Assembly: GCA_017480785.1 (NCBI GenBank)
Contig: JAFURZ010000006.1
Location: 62,001-126,000 of the forward strand
Reading direction: 5' to 3'
Length of the DNA stretch: 64,000 bases
DNA from: Bacteroidales bacterium
Lineage (GTDB): Bacteria > Bacteroidota > Bacteroidia > Bacteroidales > P3
Shown in pieces: positions 17,224 through 27,200 of this stretch. The notes under the pieces are model-generated. The model ran no database searches, was not told the DNA's origin, and saw only the letters and a list, made by a program, of their open reading frames with translations. The first letter of the stretch is position 1. The number at the start of each line of letters is the position of its first letter. Position numbers and translations under genes: made by a program.

Positions 17224-18600
17224 ATGGAATTACCCTTTGCAGAAGCTTGGAAAATCAAGATGGTTGAACCCATCAAGAAAAGCACCCGCGCCGAGCGCGA
17301 GAAATGGCTCGAAGAGGCCCACCAGAACATCTTCATGCTGAAGAGCGACTACGTCTACATCGACCTGCTCACCGACAGCGGCACCGGCGCCATGAGCGAC
17401 CGCCAGTGGAGCGCCATGATGATGGGCGACGAGAGCTACGGCGGCGCCCGCTCCTTCTACCACATGAAGGACACCATCACCGACATCACCGGCTTCGAGT
17501 ATGTCATCCCCACCCACCAGGGCCGTGCCGCCGAGAACGTGCTCTTCTCCTACCTCGTCAAGCCCGGCATGATTGTGCCCGGCAACGCCCATTTCGACAC
17601 CACCAAGGGCCACATCGAGAGCCGCAAGGCCTTCGCCATCGACGTCACCGTCCCCGAGGCCTACGACACCCAGCTCGAAGTGCCCTTCAAAGGCAACGTC
17701 AGCCTCGAGAAACTCGAGAAAGTGCTGCAGGAGAACAAAGGTAACGTGCCCTTCATGGTCCTCACCGTCACCAACAACACCGTCGGCGGCCAGCCCGTCT
17801 CCATGCAGAACATCCGCGAGACCTGCGAGCTCTGCCACCGCTACGGCGTGCCCGTCAACATCGACAGCGCCCGCTTCATCGAGAACGCCTACTTCATCAA
17901 GACCCGCGAGAAAGGCTACGAGAACAAGACCCTCCGCGAAATCTGCAAGGAGATGTTCTCCTATGCCGACTCCATGACCATGAGCGCCAAGAAGGACGGC
18001 CTCGTCAACATGGGCGGCTTCATCGCCACCAACAAGCAGGAGTGGTACGAAGGCGCCAAGCTCTTCTGCATCCCCTTCGAAGGCTTCCTCACCTACGGCG
18101 GTATGAACGGCCGCGACATGGACGCCCTCGCCGTCGGACTCAAGGAGAACATCGAGTTCGACATGGTCGAGACCCGCGTCAAGCAGGTCCAGTACCTGGC
18201 CGACAAACTCGACGAGTACGGCATCCCCTACCAGCGTCCCGCCGGCGGCCACGCCATCTTCGTCGACGCCGACAAGGTGCTCACCAACATCCCCAAGGAG
18301 GAGTTCCCCGCCCAGACCCTCACCTGCGAGCTCTACCTCGAGGCCGGCATCCGCGCCTGCGAAATCGGCTACGTCCTCGCCGACCGCGACCCCGTGACCC
18401 GCGAGAACCGCTTCGGTGGCAACGACTTCGTGCGCCTCTGCATCCCGCGCCGCGTCTACACCAACAACCACATGGACGTCATCGCCGCCGCCCTCAAGAA
18501 CGTCTTCGACCGCCGCGACACCATCAAGCGCGGACTCGAGATCACCTGGGAGGCCGAGCTCATGCGCCACTTCACCTGCCAGTTCCGCCGCCTCGGCTGA
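17224..18600 (+). CDS. tnaA: Tryptophanase
   Basis: A 458-residue PLP enzyme that cleaves tryptophan to indole, pyruvate and ammonia. Very close in pattern to Bacteroides TnaA: MELPFAEAWKIKMVEPIKKSTR, LLTDSGTGAMSDRQW, PTHQGRAAENVLF, VNIDSARFIENAYFIKTRE and the PLP lysine in MTMSAKKDG (Lys256/257). It is separated from tyrosine phenol-lyase by RACEIG near the C-terminus, where lyases of the TPL type have RSMERG. It is a single gene with its own promoter, leader and strong downstream hairpins. No tnaB permease follows. Indole production by gut Bacteroidales depends on this enzyme. Confidence 0.95.
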   Translation: MELPFAEAWKIKMVEPIKKSTRAEREKWLEEAHQNIFMLKSDYVYIDLLTDSGTGAMSDRQWSAMMMGDESYGGARSFYHMKDTITDITGFEYVIPTHQGRAAENVLFSYLVKPGMIVPGNAHFDTTKGHIESRKAFAIDVTVPEAYDTQLEVPFKGNVSLEKLEKVLQENKGNVPFMVLTVTNNTVGGQPVSMQNIRETCELCHRYGVPVNIDSARFIENAYFIKTREKGYENKTLREICKEMFSYADSMTMSAKKDGLVNMGGFIATNKQEWYEGAKLFCIPFEGFLTYGGMNGRDMDALAVGLKENIEFDMVETRVKQVQYLADKLDEYGIPYQRPAGGHAIFVDADKVLTNIPKEEFPAQTLTCELYLEAGIRACEIGYVLADRDPVTRENRFGGNDFVRLCIPRRVYTNNHMDVIAAALKNVFDRRDTIKRGLEITWEAELMRHFTCQFRRLG

Positions 18601-18613
18601 TATTGGTTTCTTC

Positions 18614-18674
18614 GGTGGCGCCGCCTGCCGGCGGCGCCACCGTCACAGGGCCCCGACGCTGCGCGTCGGGGCCC
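18614..18674 (+). terminator. Tandem GC hairpins after tnaA
   Basis: Two perfect 12-bp stems: GGTGGCGCCGCC/GGCGGCGCCACC (18614-18641, loop TGCC) and GGGCCCCGACGC/GCGTCGGGGCCC (18648-18674, loop TGC). T-rich sequence (TTATTATATT) follows the second. This is probably a double terminator. Confidence 0.75.
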
Positions 18675-18727
18675 TTATTATATTCCCCCTTTTAATACTT
18701 TTTCACATTATATATAAAAAAAATGCG

Positions 18728-18735
18728 TATCTTTG
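18728..18735 (+). promoter_or_regulatory. -7 promoter element of the MNT/HEPN pair
   Basis: TATCTTTG followed by CACT, in the extended form CGTATCTTTGCA seen at other promoters here. No clear -33 TTTG. It lies 85 nt before the MNT start. Confidence 0.5.
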
Positions 18736-18819
18736 CACTTCAGACCACCCGCCGCCCGCCACTGCCAACCCCGTGGCAGTCAGCGCAGTGGGGATATAAT
18801 AACAGCACCACATAGGACA

Positions 18820-19128
18820 ATGAAAAGACCGGAAATAACGAAAGCCATCGCCGAAGGGTTGAAGAAACTACCCCTCGATATCGAGGTGTGGCTCTACGGC
18901 AGCGAGGCCCGCGGCGACGCACGTCCCGACTCGGACATCGACCTGCTGGTACTCTTCAACCAACCCGAGGTGCGCTATGCCGACAAAGATAAAATACACG
19001 AAGTCACATACGACATAGAACTCGAGACAGGTGTAATTATTCACTCTTTTATACTACCCAAGTCGCAATGGGAGACGCGGATGACCCCATTTCGATTGAA
19101 TGTAATCAACGATGGTATAAGACTATGA
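18820..19128 (+). CDS. MNT-type nucleotidyltransferase (antitoxin)
   Basis: A 102-residue minimal nucleotidyltransferase. The signature YGSEARGDARPDSDIDLLV has the G-S and D-x-D metal ligands. MNT proteins paired with HEPN partners act as antitoxins, in characterised cases by adenylylating the HEPN protein. The start is ATG 18820 (MKRPEITKAIAEG); the open frame extends upstream across the promoter and is rejected. It overlaps the HEPN gene by 4 bp (ATGA), the usual layout of this module. Confidence 0.88.
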   Translation: MKRPEITKAIAEGLKKLPLDIEVWLYGSEARGDARPDSDIDLLVLFNQPEVRYADKDKIHEVTYDIELETGVIIHSFILPKSQWETRMTPFRLNVINDGIRL

Positions 19129-19562
19129 AGAAACTAACTGACCAAGAAAGAATTGACATTGTCCGCTACAGGATAGAAAATGCCAAACGGACCCTGGACG
19201 AAGTGGAATCACACATCGGGAACGGGTACTACAACACAGCGGTCAACCGTATGTATTATGCATGTTTTTATGCTGCATGTGCCATACTAATAGCCAACGA
19301 GATTGTCACCAAGTCTCACGACGGTGTCAAGCAAATGTTCAGCCTACATATTGTCAAATCCGGGAAAATCGACAAATCAATGGGTCGTTTCTACAGCGAC
19401 CTTTTCGAGCAGCGGCTTACCGGCGATTATGAAGACCACTTTGATCAAGACAAGGCAAGTTGCGACGAAATACTTCCACGGGCTAAGGCTTTTGTCTCAA
19501 CGATAGAACAACTCGTCGACAACTGGCTCAAAGAGCAAAACAAAAAAAACGCTAAAGAATAA
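19125..19562 (+). CDS. HEPN-domain protein (toxin partner)
   Basis: A 145-residue all-helical HEPN protein. It has the family's helix MYYACFYAACAILIANE, then SHDGVKQMFSLHIVKSGKI and RLTGDYEDHF. In HEPN ribonucleases the active site is an R-x4-6-H motif; here the Arg in QRLTGDYEDH is followed by His at a slightly longer spacing, so nuclease activity is uncertain. It lies immediately downstream of the MNT gene, forming a type VII-like HEPN/MNT toxin-antitoxin module. It starts at MKKLTDQERID; the upstream extension overlaps MNT and is rejected. Confidence 0.85.
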   Translation: MKKLTDQERIDIVRYRIENAKRTLDEVESHIGNGYYNTAVNRMYYACFYAACAILIANEIVTKSHDGVKQMFSLHIVKSGKIDKSMGRFYSDLFEQRLTGDYEDHFDQDKASCDEILPRAKAFVSTIEQLVDNWLKEQNKKNAKE

Positions 19563-19673
19563 CACCTGCAACTATTCGGAATTTCCGAACAATTCAATGA
19601 ATAATACGCCACACACTGAGGACAAGCTGACAAGACTGAAAGGACTGAAAAGGACGCTGCTGGTGGCGGAACA

Positions 19674-20006
19674 ATGAACAACATGGCAACAGACCTCATA
19701 CATAGCACCAATACCGGCACACCCGCCCCGCAGGGCGAGATAGTGCTTTACCAGCCAGACGAGACAGTGACCTTGGAAGTCCATCTGGATGAGGAGACGG
19801 TGTGGCTGTCACAACAGCAGATGGCCGAGCTTTTCGATAAGGACAGGACTGTCATCGGACGTCATATCCGCAATATCTACAAGGAGGGTGAATTGGAGGA
19901 GAATATCACATGTGCAAAATTTGCACATATAGGTAAAGAACAGGCCCAGCACTACGAAATAAACACCACACACTATGAACACAAAGAAACAAGTGGTTAC
20001 TTTTGA
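19674..20006 (+). pseudogene. Truncated RhuM-family (virulence protein) fragment
   Basis: 110 codons. The first ~95 match the N-terminus of RhuM-family proteins: GEIVLYQPDETVTLEVHLDEETVWLSQQQMAELF, then a helix-turn-helix-like DRTVIGRHIRNIYKEGEL and TCAKFAHIGKEQAQHYE. Family members continue for another 200 or more residues with NLDVIISVGYRV-like sequence. Here the frame runs instead into unrelated residues and stops. RhuM genes usually lie on genomic islands, and this one follows a toxin-antitoxin pair, so it is probably a decayed cargo gene cut off at the left boundary of the giant surface locus. Confidence 0.7.
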
Positions 20007-20081
20007 AAAAGTGCGGGGCATGAGTCTGCTGTTTTAAAATCAAGGCTTTTGATGTAAAAGACAAAACAACAACACCCACCA

Positions 20082-23000
20082 ATGAATAAAACACAACGCA
20101 ATATGACAGATACAATGAAAAAGCACCACACCCGCCGCACCCTGCGACCCCTCCTCGCCGCCACCATCCTCCTCGCCGCCCTGCCGGTCACGGCTCAGGA
20201 CTTCTACGTCATCAAGGCTGGCAACAATTTCCTGGCACATACCAATGCCACCACCATCGGCAACGCCACAAGCTTTAATGCCACCACCTGCCTCTGGACC
20301 ATCAGCGGCAGCAACATCATCGCCATCAGCCCCGACGGCACCAAGGGGTATTACCTTAGTTATGTTAGTGGAAACTACTACGGATTATCATTACGCAACG
20401 ACGGAAACTATATAAACTGGACCTCTGGCATAAGTGACGGGGGGGAACCTGTTTATAATACCAATTATTATTTGCGTTATAGAAACAGTGCATGGGGTGT
20501 ATCTAACAACAACACCCACGGCGTGCTCACCAAACTGAGTGTCACCACTGCCGCCAACACTTCGTCCTCCTCTTCCACCTCCTACGGCGCCACTGTCGAC
20601 GGCGACGGAGTTATCTACAGCACTTCGGGGAACCACACCTACACCGCCTCTGTCAACCAGATTGTGACCTATTCCCAGACCACACTCACCTTTGGAAGCT
20701 ACCCCACCACGGCCAACATCGATAGGCCCTTCCCCGTCAGCAGCGCCTACACGGGCTCCCTGACTGGCGTCACGTGGAGCGTCAGCGAGAACAGCTATGG
20801 CGCCACCATCACCTCTGGAGGCGTGCTCACGCTCACCAGCCTGCCTGCCGTTGTCGACTACATCACCGTCACCTACACCGCCACCGCCGGCGGCCAGACC
20901 GTCACCGCCTCCCAGCGGGTAATGCTAGCCCACGACCAAGCTACCGCCGAGGGTGCGGTAGGCCAACCCACATCAGTCACCACCACCACCGTCACCCTCA
21001 ACGACTACGAACCCCACGAGTGGGCCTACTACAACAAGGAGCTCAATTCACCCATCCACTCCTGGAACCCCGCCAACGTGAAGATTTCCTACTACGGCTA
21101 CGGAGCCAAATACACCACTCAGAGCAACGGCAACCCCTCGGGCAATTTGACGGCTATCACCAGTAGCAACGCGCTGGTGCGGGTAGGTTCGCTGAACGGC
21201 GAGACGCAGCACACCTTCGTCTACTACAAGACCCTCGAGCGCACCGATGGGCAAACCGCCGCCGACCCCAGTGGCCGCTGCGAATACCGCACCATCCCCA
21301 ACCCTTTCAGCGTCAGGCCACGCATCACCCATGCCGATGCTGGCGGCACAGGCAATAGCGCCACCAACTATACTGGCTTCTATATGTGGCGTCTGAAGAC
21401 CTGTACGGGCGGCAGCGTTTATACCGTCGCCACTGGCGGCACGGCGCTCACCCCCGGCACCAGTACTGTCGACGCCGAGCAGGTGCTCTACTTCGCCCCC
21501 ACCAGCGAATACGGCATGACGGTGGAATTTGAGGCCATCTGGGCTCCCGCATATGTGACAGGCACTAGAAGTGCTTCAAACCACAACGCCTACGAGCGCA
21601 ATTTCTACATTGGTGCACCCGGTAGCACCGCTCTCAACTATGCCGCCACCATCAGCGCCATCTATCCCGACGGCACCAATGGCTCTAACACCACCCTCCT
21701 CACCACCGTCCCCGACGTCACCCAGACCAGCAACTATTCCTGCTCCTATGACACCAAGTTCGAGTATATCAAAATAAATGCTACCAGATTTACTGCAGGC
21801 AACAACTATTTGATCTTGGGAAGAGGAATAACAGGAACGATAACCCATATGCTGGGCTTTTACCTTAATTCTGCCAATAATAATACCTATTCAAACGATA
21901 TTGACAAATGCTCTTATCGACTCGAAAGCGGTACAATCAACAACTTGAACCTGCTACATGCTTATACAGGAAATTACGGTTCTGGATCGACAACCTACAG
22001 TAATCCTGTAAGCAACATACGCTGCACAATAGGCTGCGACTACGATCGTGCAGGGAATGACGGTAACGGAGACAACACCCTGTTAAGCATTGCCCCCAAT
22101 GGGATAATCTACGGAGCTAACCGAGGTGCTGTATTCAATAGCAGCAATATGAGAAACACCCTAACCTTCGATTGGTGTGTCAAAAGTGGAAAGATCCATT
22201 CCGAACAAGCGATAAATGATGATGAAACATTCTACTTAGGTACTCGTGGATCGGACGATGCCGGTGTAAAATACTGCGGGAAAAGAAGACTGACCATTGA
22301 AGGCGGCGAAATGAACGTGATTTCTGCCGGTCTGAATTCATACGGCCCAACGTCAAATGCACAAGCAGCAAACAGATACACGACATACGTTGTAAACGAC
22401 GGCTCCTGGAGTACCATGATAAGGATTATGAAAGGCAATGCCAAAATAAGAAGTTCTATTTACGGTGCTGCCGTGTATGCCGGTGCATGCGGAGATCGGC
22501 GTTTTGTACTGACTGGAGGTGAGGTTGGTGGTTGGATTGCCGGAGGATGTAATGGGACTCAAACAACCGGTGGCGAATTATATGGCTCTACCGAAATATA
22601 CCATGGAGGAAACGCCAAATGTGATAGCAAGAACACCTCCACAAAAATAGGTTCGTCGACTGGCGGCAATATTTTTGGAGCCGGGAGTGGAATAGAAGGA
22701 GGCTCTACCGTAGGACAGGTGTTCAATTCCACCATTGTTATCGCCGACGAAGGCGAAGTAGAGCGCGACGTATATGGCGGCGGCAACTACGGATACGTCA
22801 ATGCCGGCACTGGCCACGGCTCCGACATCTACATCCTTGGTGGCACCGTGCAGGGCAAAGTCTTCGGCGGCAGCAACCAGCAGCAGGGCCAGAAAGTCAA
22901 TATCACCATGACCGGCGGGCAGGTCGTCGGGGGCGTCTATGGCGGCTCCAACGCCAGCGGCACCGTGGCGGGACCCGTCAGCGTCAGCATCGAGGGCGGC

Positions 23001-23393
23001 ACGGTGGGTGAGGCCGGCATCGACCCCACCAGCTCCGAGACAGGCCACGTCTTCGGCTCCGGCTACGGCTCCGGCACCTCGGTCACGGGTAACGTCACCG
23101 TCAACATCGGCAAGAGCACCTCCAGCCACAGCGACTGGCCCCTCATCCACGGCAACGTCTACGGCGGCGGCCACGCCGCCCCCTACACCTCCACCGGCAA
23201 GACCTTCCAGGTCCTCGGCCAAAACGGGCTGGTGAAGGGCAGCGTCTTCGGCGGCGGCAAAGGCGCCACGGCCACCGTCACCGGCCCCACCGACGTGCAG
23301 CTCCAAGGCTACATCAACGTCGAAGGCAACGTCTTCGGCGGTGGCGACGCCGCCACCGTCACCGGCAACACCAGCGTGACCATCAAAGACTGA
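20082..23393 (+). CDS. Giant surface protein 1 (VFGGG-repeat, no sorting domain)
   Basis: A 1103-residue exported protein. The signal peptide ends at PVTAQ (residue 39); internal ATGs at 20103 and 20115 (MKKHHTRRTL) are equally possible starts, the latter giving the most typical signal. Residues about 215-285 look Ig-like (VTWSVSENSYGATITSGGVL). The middle is Asn/Ser/Thr-rich. From about residue 895 come glycine-rich beta-helix-type repeats: DVYGGGNYG, GKVFGGSN, GGVYGGSN, GNVYGGGHA, GSVFGGGKG and GNVFGGGDA. It stops abruptly after NTSVTIKD, with neither the chitobiase-like end of protein 2 nor the T9SS domain of protein 3. It looks like a truncated paralogue. Bases 21.76-22.76 kb are much more AT-rich than the flanks. 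Confidence 0.8.
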   Translation: MNKTQRNMTDTMKKHHTRRTLRPLLAATILLAALPVTAQDFYVIKAGNNFLAHTNATTIGNATSFNATTCLWTISGSNIIAISPDGTKGYYLSYVSGNYYGLSLRNDGNYINWTSGISDGGEPVYNTNYYLRYRNSAWGVSNNNTHGVLTKLSVTTAANTSSSSSTSYGATVDGDGVIYSTSGNHTYTASVNQIVTYSQTTLTFGSYPTTANIDRPFPVSSAYTGSLTGVTWSVSENSYGATITSGGVLTLTSLPAVVDYITVTYTATAGGQTVTASQRVMLAHDQATAEGAVGQPTSVTTTTVTLNDYEPHEWAYYNKELNSPIHSWNPANVKISYYGYGAKYTTQSNGNPSGNLTAITSSNALVRVGSLNGETQHTFVYYKTLERTDGQTAADPSGRCEYRTIPNPFSVRPRITHADAGGTGNSATNYTGFYMWRLKTCTGGSVYTVATGGTALTPGTSTVDAEQVLYFAPTSEYGMTVEFEAIWAPAYVTGTRSASNHNAYERNFYIGAPGSTALNYAATISAIYPDGTNGSNTTLLTTVPDVTQTSNYSCSYDTKFEYIKINATRFTAGNNYLILGRGITGTITHMLGFYLNSANNNTYSNDIDKCSYRLESGTINNLNLLHAYTGNYGSGSTTYSNPVSNIRCTIGCDYDRAGNDGNGDNTLLSIAPNGIIYGANRGAVFNSSNMRNTLTFDWCVKSGKIHSEQAINDDETFYLGTRGSDDAGVKYCGKRRLTIEGGEMNVISAGLNSYGPTSNAQAANRYTTYVVNDGSWSTMIRIMKGNAKIRSSIYGAAVYAGACGDRRFVLTGGEVGGWIAGGCNGTQTTGGELYGSTEIYHGGNAKCDSKNTSTKIGSSTGGNIFGAGSGIEGGSTVGQVFNSTIVIADEGEVERDVYGGGNYGYVNAGTGHGSDIYILGGTVQGKVFGGSNQQQGQKVNITMTGGQVVGGVYGGSNASGTVAGPVSVSIEGGTVGEAGIDPTSSETGHVFGSGYGSGTSVTGNVTVNIGKSTSSHSDWPLIHGNVYGGGHAAPYTSTGKTFQVLGQNGLVKGSVFGGGKGATATVTGPTDVQLQGYINVEGNVFGGGDAATVTGNTSVTIKD

Positions 23394-23579
23394 CCCGCTT
23401 CGCGTAAATCTCCCGCTCCGCGTAATCCCGGAAATCCACGCCCCATAGGGGCTACGGATAATAGCCGGGGGTGGAGCAAAGCGCCCCCGGTAGGACGAAC
23501 AAAAGAAAACACAAAACCCCATAGGGGTGACGGAACATTAAACAAGATATTCTGTCGCCCCTACAGGGACTTGCAAATA

Positions 23580-23599
23580 TTAGGTCGCGCACGACCTAA
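23580..23599. repeat. 20-bp palindrome, family P20 copy 1
   Basis: TTAGGTCG-CGCA-CGACCTAA: 8-bp arms, 4-nt centre. Other copies are at 23906, 62864 and 63143. Confidence 0.8.
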
Positions 23600-23775
23600 T
23601 TAACTCTTTTTAACCCCTTCTGCCGGCACCGCGACAGCCGTCCGGACGGCACCGCGTCGTCGGCCTGCCTGCACCCTCCGGCACACGCCAAAGGAACTCA
23701 ACTGGCTGAAAATCAGATGCACTAGGTGCCGAAAGAACACCCAGCTCGTTGGTTGTCAGGGTTGTGAGGGCGTCA

Positions 23776-23860
23776 CCTCCGACACAACTCCGTAACAACT
23801 CCGACACAACTCCGACCGTTTTACGCTTTTTGCCCGTAGAACGGTCGGAGGAGCTACGGA
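23776..23860. repeat. 11-mer repeat element (copy B)
   Basis: Tandem ACTCCGACACA-type units, then the conserved core GTTTTACGCTTTTTG, then a degenerate right arm (ACGGTCGGAGGAGC). Same family as 1646, 45291 and 62902. Confidence 0.75.
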
Positions 23861-23905
23861 GGGGTCACGGCGAAGAGAGAGGGGGCGGAGAGGGGCAGAC
23901 GGGAA

Positions 23906-23925
23906 TTAGGTCGTGCACGATGTAA
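23906..23925. repeat. 20-bp palindrome, family P20 copy 2
   Basis: TTAGGTCG-TGCA-CGATGTAA, with two mismatches in the right arm relative to copy 1. Confidence 0.65.
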
Positions 23926-23981
23926 TTTAAAGGAACAGGGGGTGGAAAACGGGAACGGCGAATTACGCGAGGTTTATTAAC

Positions 23982-24078
23982 GTGAATTGCCGTAAAAGTC
24001 TGTGAATTGCCGTAAAATACTCGAATGGCCACGCAAGAAAACAATTCACGATAATTCACGGTCATTTACGGCAATTTA
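23982..24078. repeat. Short direct and inverted repeats (GTGAATTGCCGTAAAA)
   Basis: GTGAATTGCCGTAAAA occurs at 23982-23997 and 24002-24017 (20-bp period), with an inverted near-copy TTTACGGCAATTTA at 24065-24078 and two AATTCACG units between. It lies just upstream of the promoter of giant gene 2. Confidence 0.7.
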
Positions 24079-24168
24079 TGTTCAAAGAAAAAACCTGCGT
24101 AGCCATTCGTGTAATTCGAGCAATTCGCCGTTCAAAGGGGTGCTTTTTAAGAAACGTTAACGCATGGG

Positions 24169-24200
24169 CTTGCGGAGGTTCGTTTTTTTTCGTATATTTG
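24169..24200 (+). promoter_or_regulatory. Promoter of the giant surface operon (gene 2 onward)
   Basis: -33-like CTTG (24169-24172), 20-nt spacer, -7 TATATTTG (24193-24200) followed by CACT. The leader is about 70 nt, with a small ACCTG-ACA-CAGGT hairpin. No other clear promoter is seen before about 51 kb. Confidence 0.65.
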
Positions 24201-24275
24201 CACTTTTGAAGAAAACCTGACACAGGTCCATTGCGTCCTGACTGTCAGCAAACTAATTAATGGAACACAGCACTG

Positions 24276-27200
24276 ATGAAAGAGAAAAAAACAATTAACA
24301 TGCGGTATAATAATGTCATTTTGACCGCCACGCGGTGGTGTGCCGGCCTGCTGGTGATGGGTCTGACGACCCTGGGCAGTGCCGTGGCGCAGAGCCATGT
24401 GGTGGTGAGCGGCAACGTCTTCGGCGGCGGCAATGCCGCGGCCGTGAGCGGCAGCACTTCGGTGTTGATGCAGGACCACGCGCTGGTGGAGAACTCGGTC
24501 TACGGCGGCGGCGCCCTGGCCAACACGGGCACCTATGCCAGCAGCAACACCACCACTGTCACCATTGCGGGTGGCACGGTGGGCGACGGCACCGAGGGCA
24601 AGGGCAACGTCTTCGGCGGTGCCCTGGGCGACGCAAGCCATGCGCCCGACGTGAACGGCACTGTGACCGTCCATATCGGCACCGAGGCCCAGGTGACGGC
24701 CGACGAGGCCAACAACGTGGTCATCAAGGGCTCTGTCTTCGGATGCAACAACGCCTATGGCACGCCCCGCAAGGCGGTGACGGTGCACATCTGGCGCACC
24801 AAGCATACCGCCGGCACCGACGAGGTGGCCGACGCGGGCTTCGCGCTGCAGAATGTCTTCGGCGGCGGCAACCAGGCCCATTACACCCCCACGGCTACCC
24901 AGACGGCCAGCGTGATTGTGCACACCTGCGACAACACCATCGCCAACCTCTATGGCGGCGGCAACGCGGCCAACGTGGGCGTGAACGGCGGCACGACGGC
25001 CCATGTCAGCACCGAAATTCACGGCGGACGCCTCGGATGGGTGTTCGGCGGCGGCAACGGTGCCGGCGAGGGCAACCCGGGCGCCAACATCTACGGCAAT
25101 GCCACCCTCACCGTGCATGCCGGCATCATAGAACACCTCTTCGGCGGAAGCAACGAGAAGGGCACCATCACCGGCACCAAGGACATGCAGCTGCTGGGCG
25201 ACGGCGAGTGCGCGCAGCGCGACATCACGGAGGTCTATGGCGGCAACAACATGGCTCCCGGCACCGATGCCTCGCTGACCATCAGCTGCCCCACGGGTCC
25301 GGCCACCCCGTGGACCATCGCGTCGGTCTATGGCGGCTCGCGTGCTGCCGACCTCACGGGCGACGTCGTCCTCAACATCGAGGGCGGCACCTTCGGCGAT
25401 GTCTATGGCGGCAACAACCAAAGCGGCGTCATCGGCGGCACCGTGGAGCTCAACCTCTACGGCGGCACCATCACCAACGCCTTCGGCGGAAACAATGCCG
25501 GCGGCGCCATCAACGGTGTCATCACCGTCAATGTCGACTCCAGCAGGGCCTGCCCGCTGGTGGTCAACAACGTGTACGGCGGTGGCAACCTGGCCAGCTA
25601 CGACCCGACGGGCGACGGCATCGATGCCCCGCTGGTGAATATCATCAACGGCACCGTGAGCGAGTCGGTCTACGGCGGCGGTTACGGTAACGGAGCCGTC
25701 GTGACGGCCAATCCCCAGGTGACCGTGGGCGACAACACAGCGTCGCACCACGCCCGAGTCCTGACCAACGTCTTCGGCGGCGGTGCCTTGGCCGATGTGG
25801 AGGGCAACCCGACCGTGACCATAAAGAACGACAACAGCAAAGTCTACGGCAGCGTCTTCGGCGCCGGCGAGGGAGTGGAGACCACCAATGCCGACGACCA
25901 GAAGGTGGCCCTGGTGAAGGGCAACACCACCGTCAGCATGACGGCCGGCACGGTGAAGGGCAACATCTACGGCGGCGGCAAGATGGCGTCGGTGGGCGAT
26001 TACACCTACAGTGCCAACGGCAAGGCCGTCACCGGCCTCGCCACCGCCAATATCGGCCGCACCCAGGTCACCGTCAGCGGCGGCACCGTGGGAGTGGAGG
26101 AGGCCGACTACACCAAGGTGGGCGATGCTGCCGCCGTGACCGGCGGCAGCGCCACGCGCGAATATGGCCACACGGTGAACCATAAGGGCCACGTCTTCGG
26201 CGGCGGCCTGGGCAAGGCCGGCACCAACTATGCAGCCTACGCCTTCGTCGACTCGGCCCGCGTGGATATCAGTGGCACGGCCTTCGTCGTCGGCTCGGTC
26301 TTCGGCGGCGGCGAGAACGGCCATGTGCTGGAGAACAGCGGCGTGCACATGAACGGTGGCACCGTGGGACAGAAGCTCATATACACCGAGCGCGCCATCA
26401 ACGATGCCACAGGTGCCCCGAACCACCATATCTACCTGGGCAACGTGTACGGCGGCGGCCGCGGTATTGATGCCGAGGACCACCACTTCACGGCCACCGA
26501 GGGACGCGTCTACGGCAACACCTACGTCGACATCAGCGCCGGCCAGGTGCGCCACGCCGTCTATGGCGGCGGCTCGCTGGCCTCGGTGGGCACCTATGTC
26601 CTCGACACCATCTCCGCGACCGACATCAAGCACTACTATATACAGAATACCGGCGAGGCGCATGTGAAGGTTTATGGCAGTGCCTTTATCGGACACAACG
26701 GCAAGGACCTTGAGGACGACGCCACCGATGCCAGGGCCGTGCACTTCCTCGGCGCGGGCAAGAAGGCCGCCGACCTCATCAACGCCAACTATCGCTATCT
26801 GGGTTCCAACTGCGGCATGGTCTACGGCTCGGGCCGCGGTCTCTCGTCGGCAGACCCCGAGAGCGATGTTCCCGCCATCGAGAAGGCCGAGGCGGCCTTC
26901 ACCAGCTTCACCTATGTCACCGTCGACGGCTCGGCCCAGGTGTGCGGTTCGGTGTTCGGCGGCGGCGAGAACGGCCACGTGAAATACAACACCCTGGTCC
27001 AAATCAAGGGCGGCACCATCGGCGGCATACCGATGCACAATGCCGACTTCAACACCTCTACGGAAGGGTTCTACGACGGCACCGGCAGCGGCACCACGCT
27101 GACCAACTACTACGAGGACACCGAGGACGAGAGCGGCGTGGGCCCGACGGTCTACCGTGGCAACGTCTACGGCGGCGGGCGCGGTGTGGACCACTTCGGA

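Larger units (their letters stand above)
23394..24275. other. Repeat-rich intergenic region between giant genes 1 and 2
   Basis: 882 nt without a gene. It contains short hairpins GCCCC-ATA-GGGGC (about 23441) and ACCCC-ATA-GGGGT (about 23517), a CCGGGGG/CCCCCGG stem near 23467-23492, two 20-bp palindromes, one 11-mer repeat copy, 20-bp-period direct repeats at 23982-24017 and the promoter of gene 2. This is a recombination-prone junction. Confidence 0.65.

Noticed and set aside
17230-18570. 446-codon frame antisense to tnaA
   Set aside because: Low-complexity Val/Gly/Asp/His composition, an artefact of strong codon bias in tnaA, which is certain.
18614-18674. Tandem GC hairpins after tnaA as mobile REP elements
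   Set aside because: The two stems differ in sequence, lie directly behind a stop codon and are followed by T-rich DNA. Terminators explain them better.
20082-23393. Frameshift or sequencing error splitting giant genes 1 and 2 from one gene
   Set aside because: They are separated by 882 bp with stops, repeats and a promoter, and gene 2 has its own signal peptide. They are separate genes now, although they may share ancestry.
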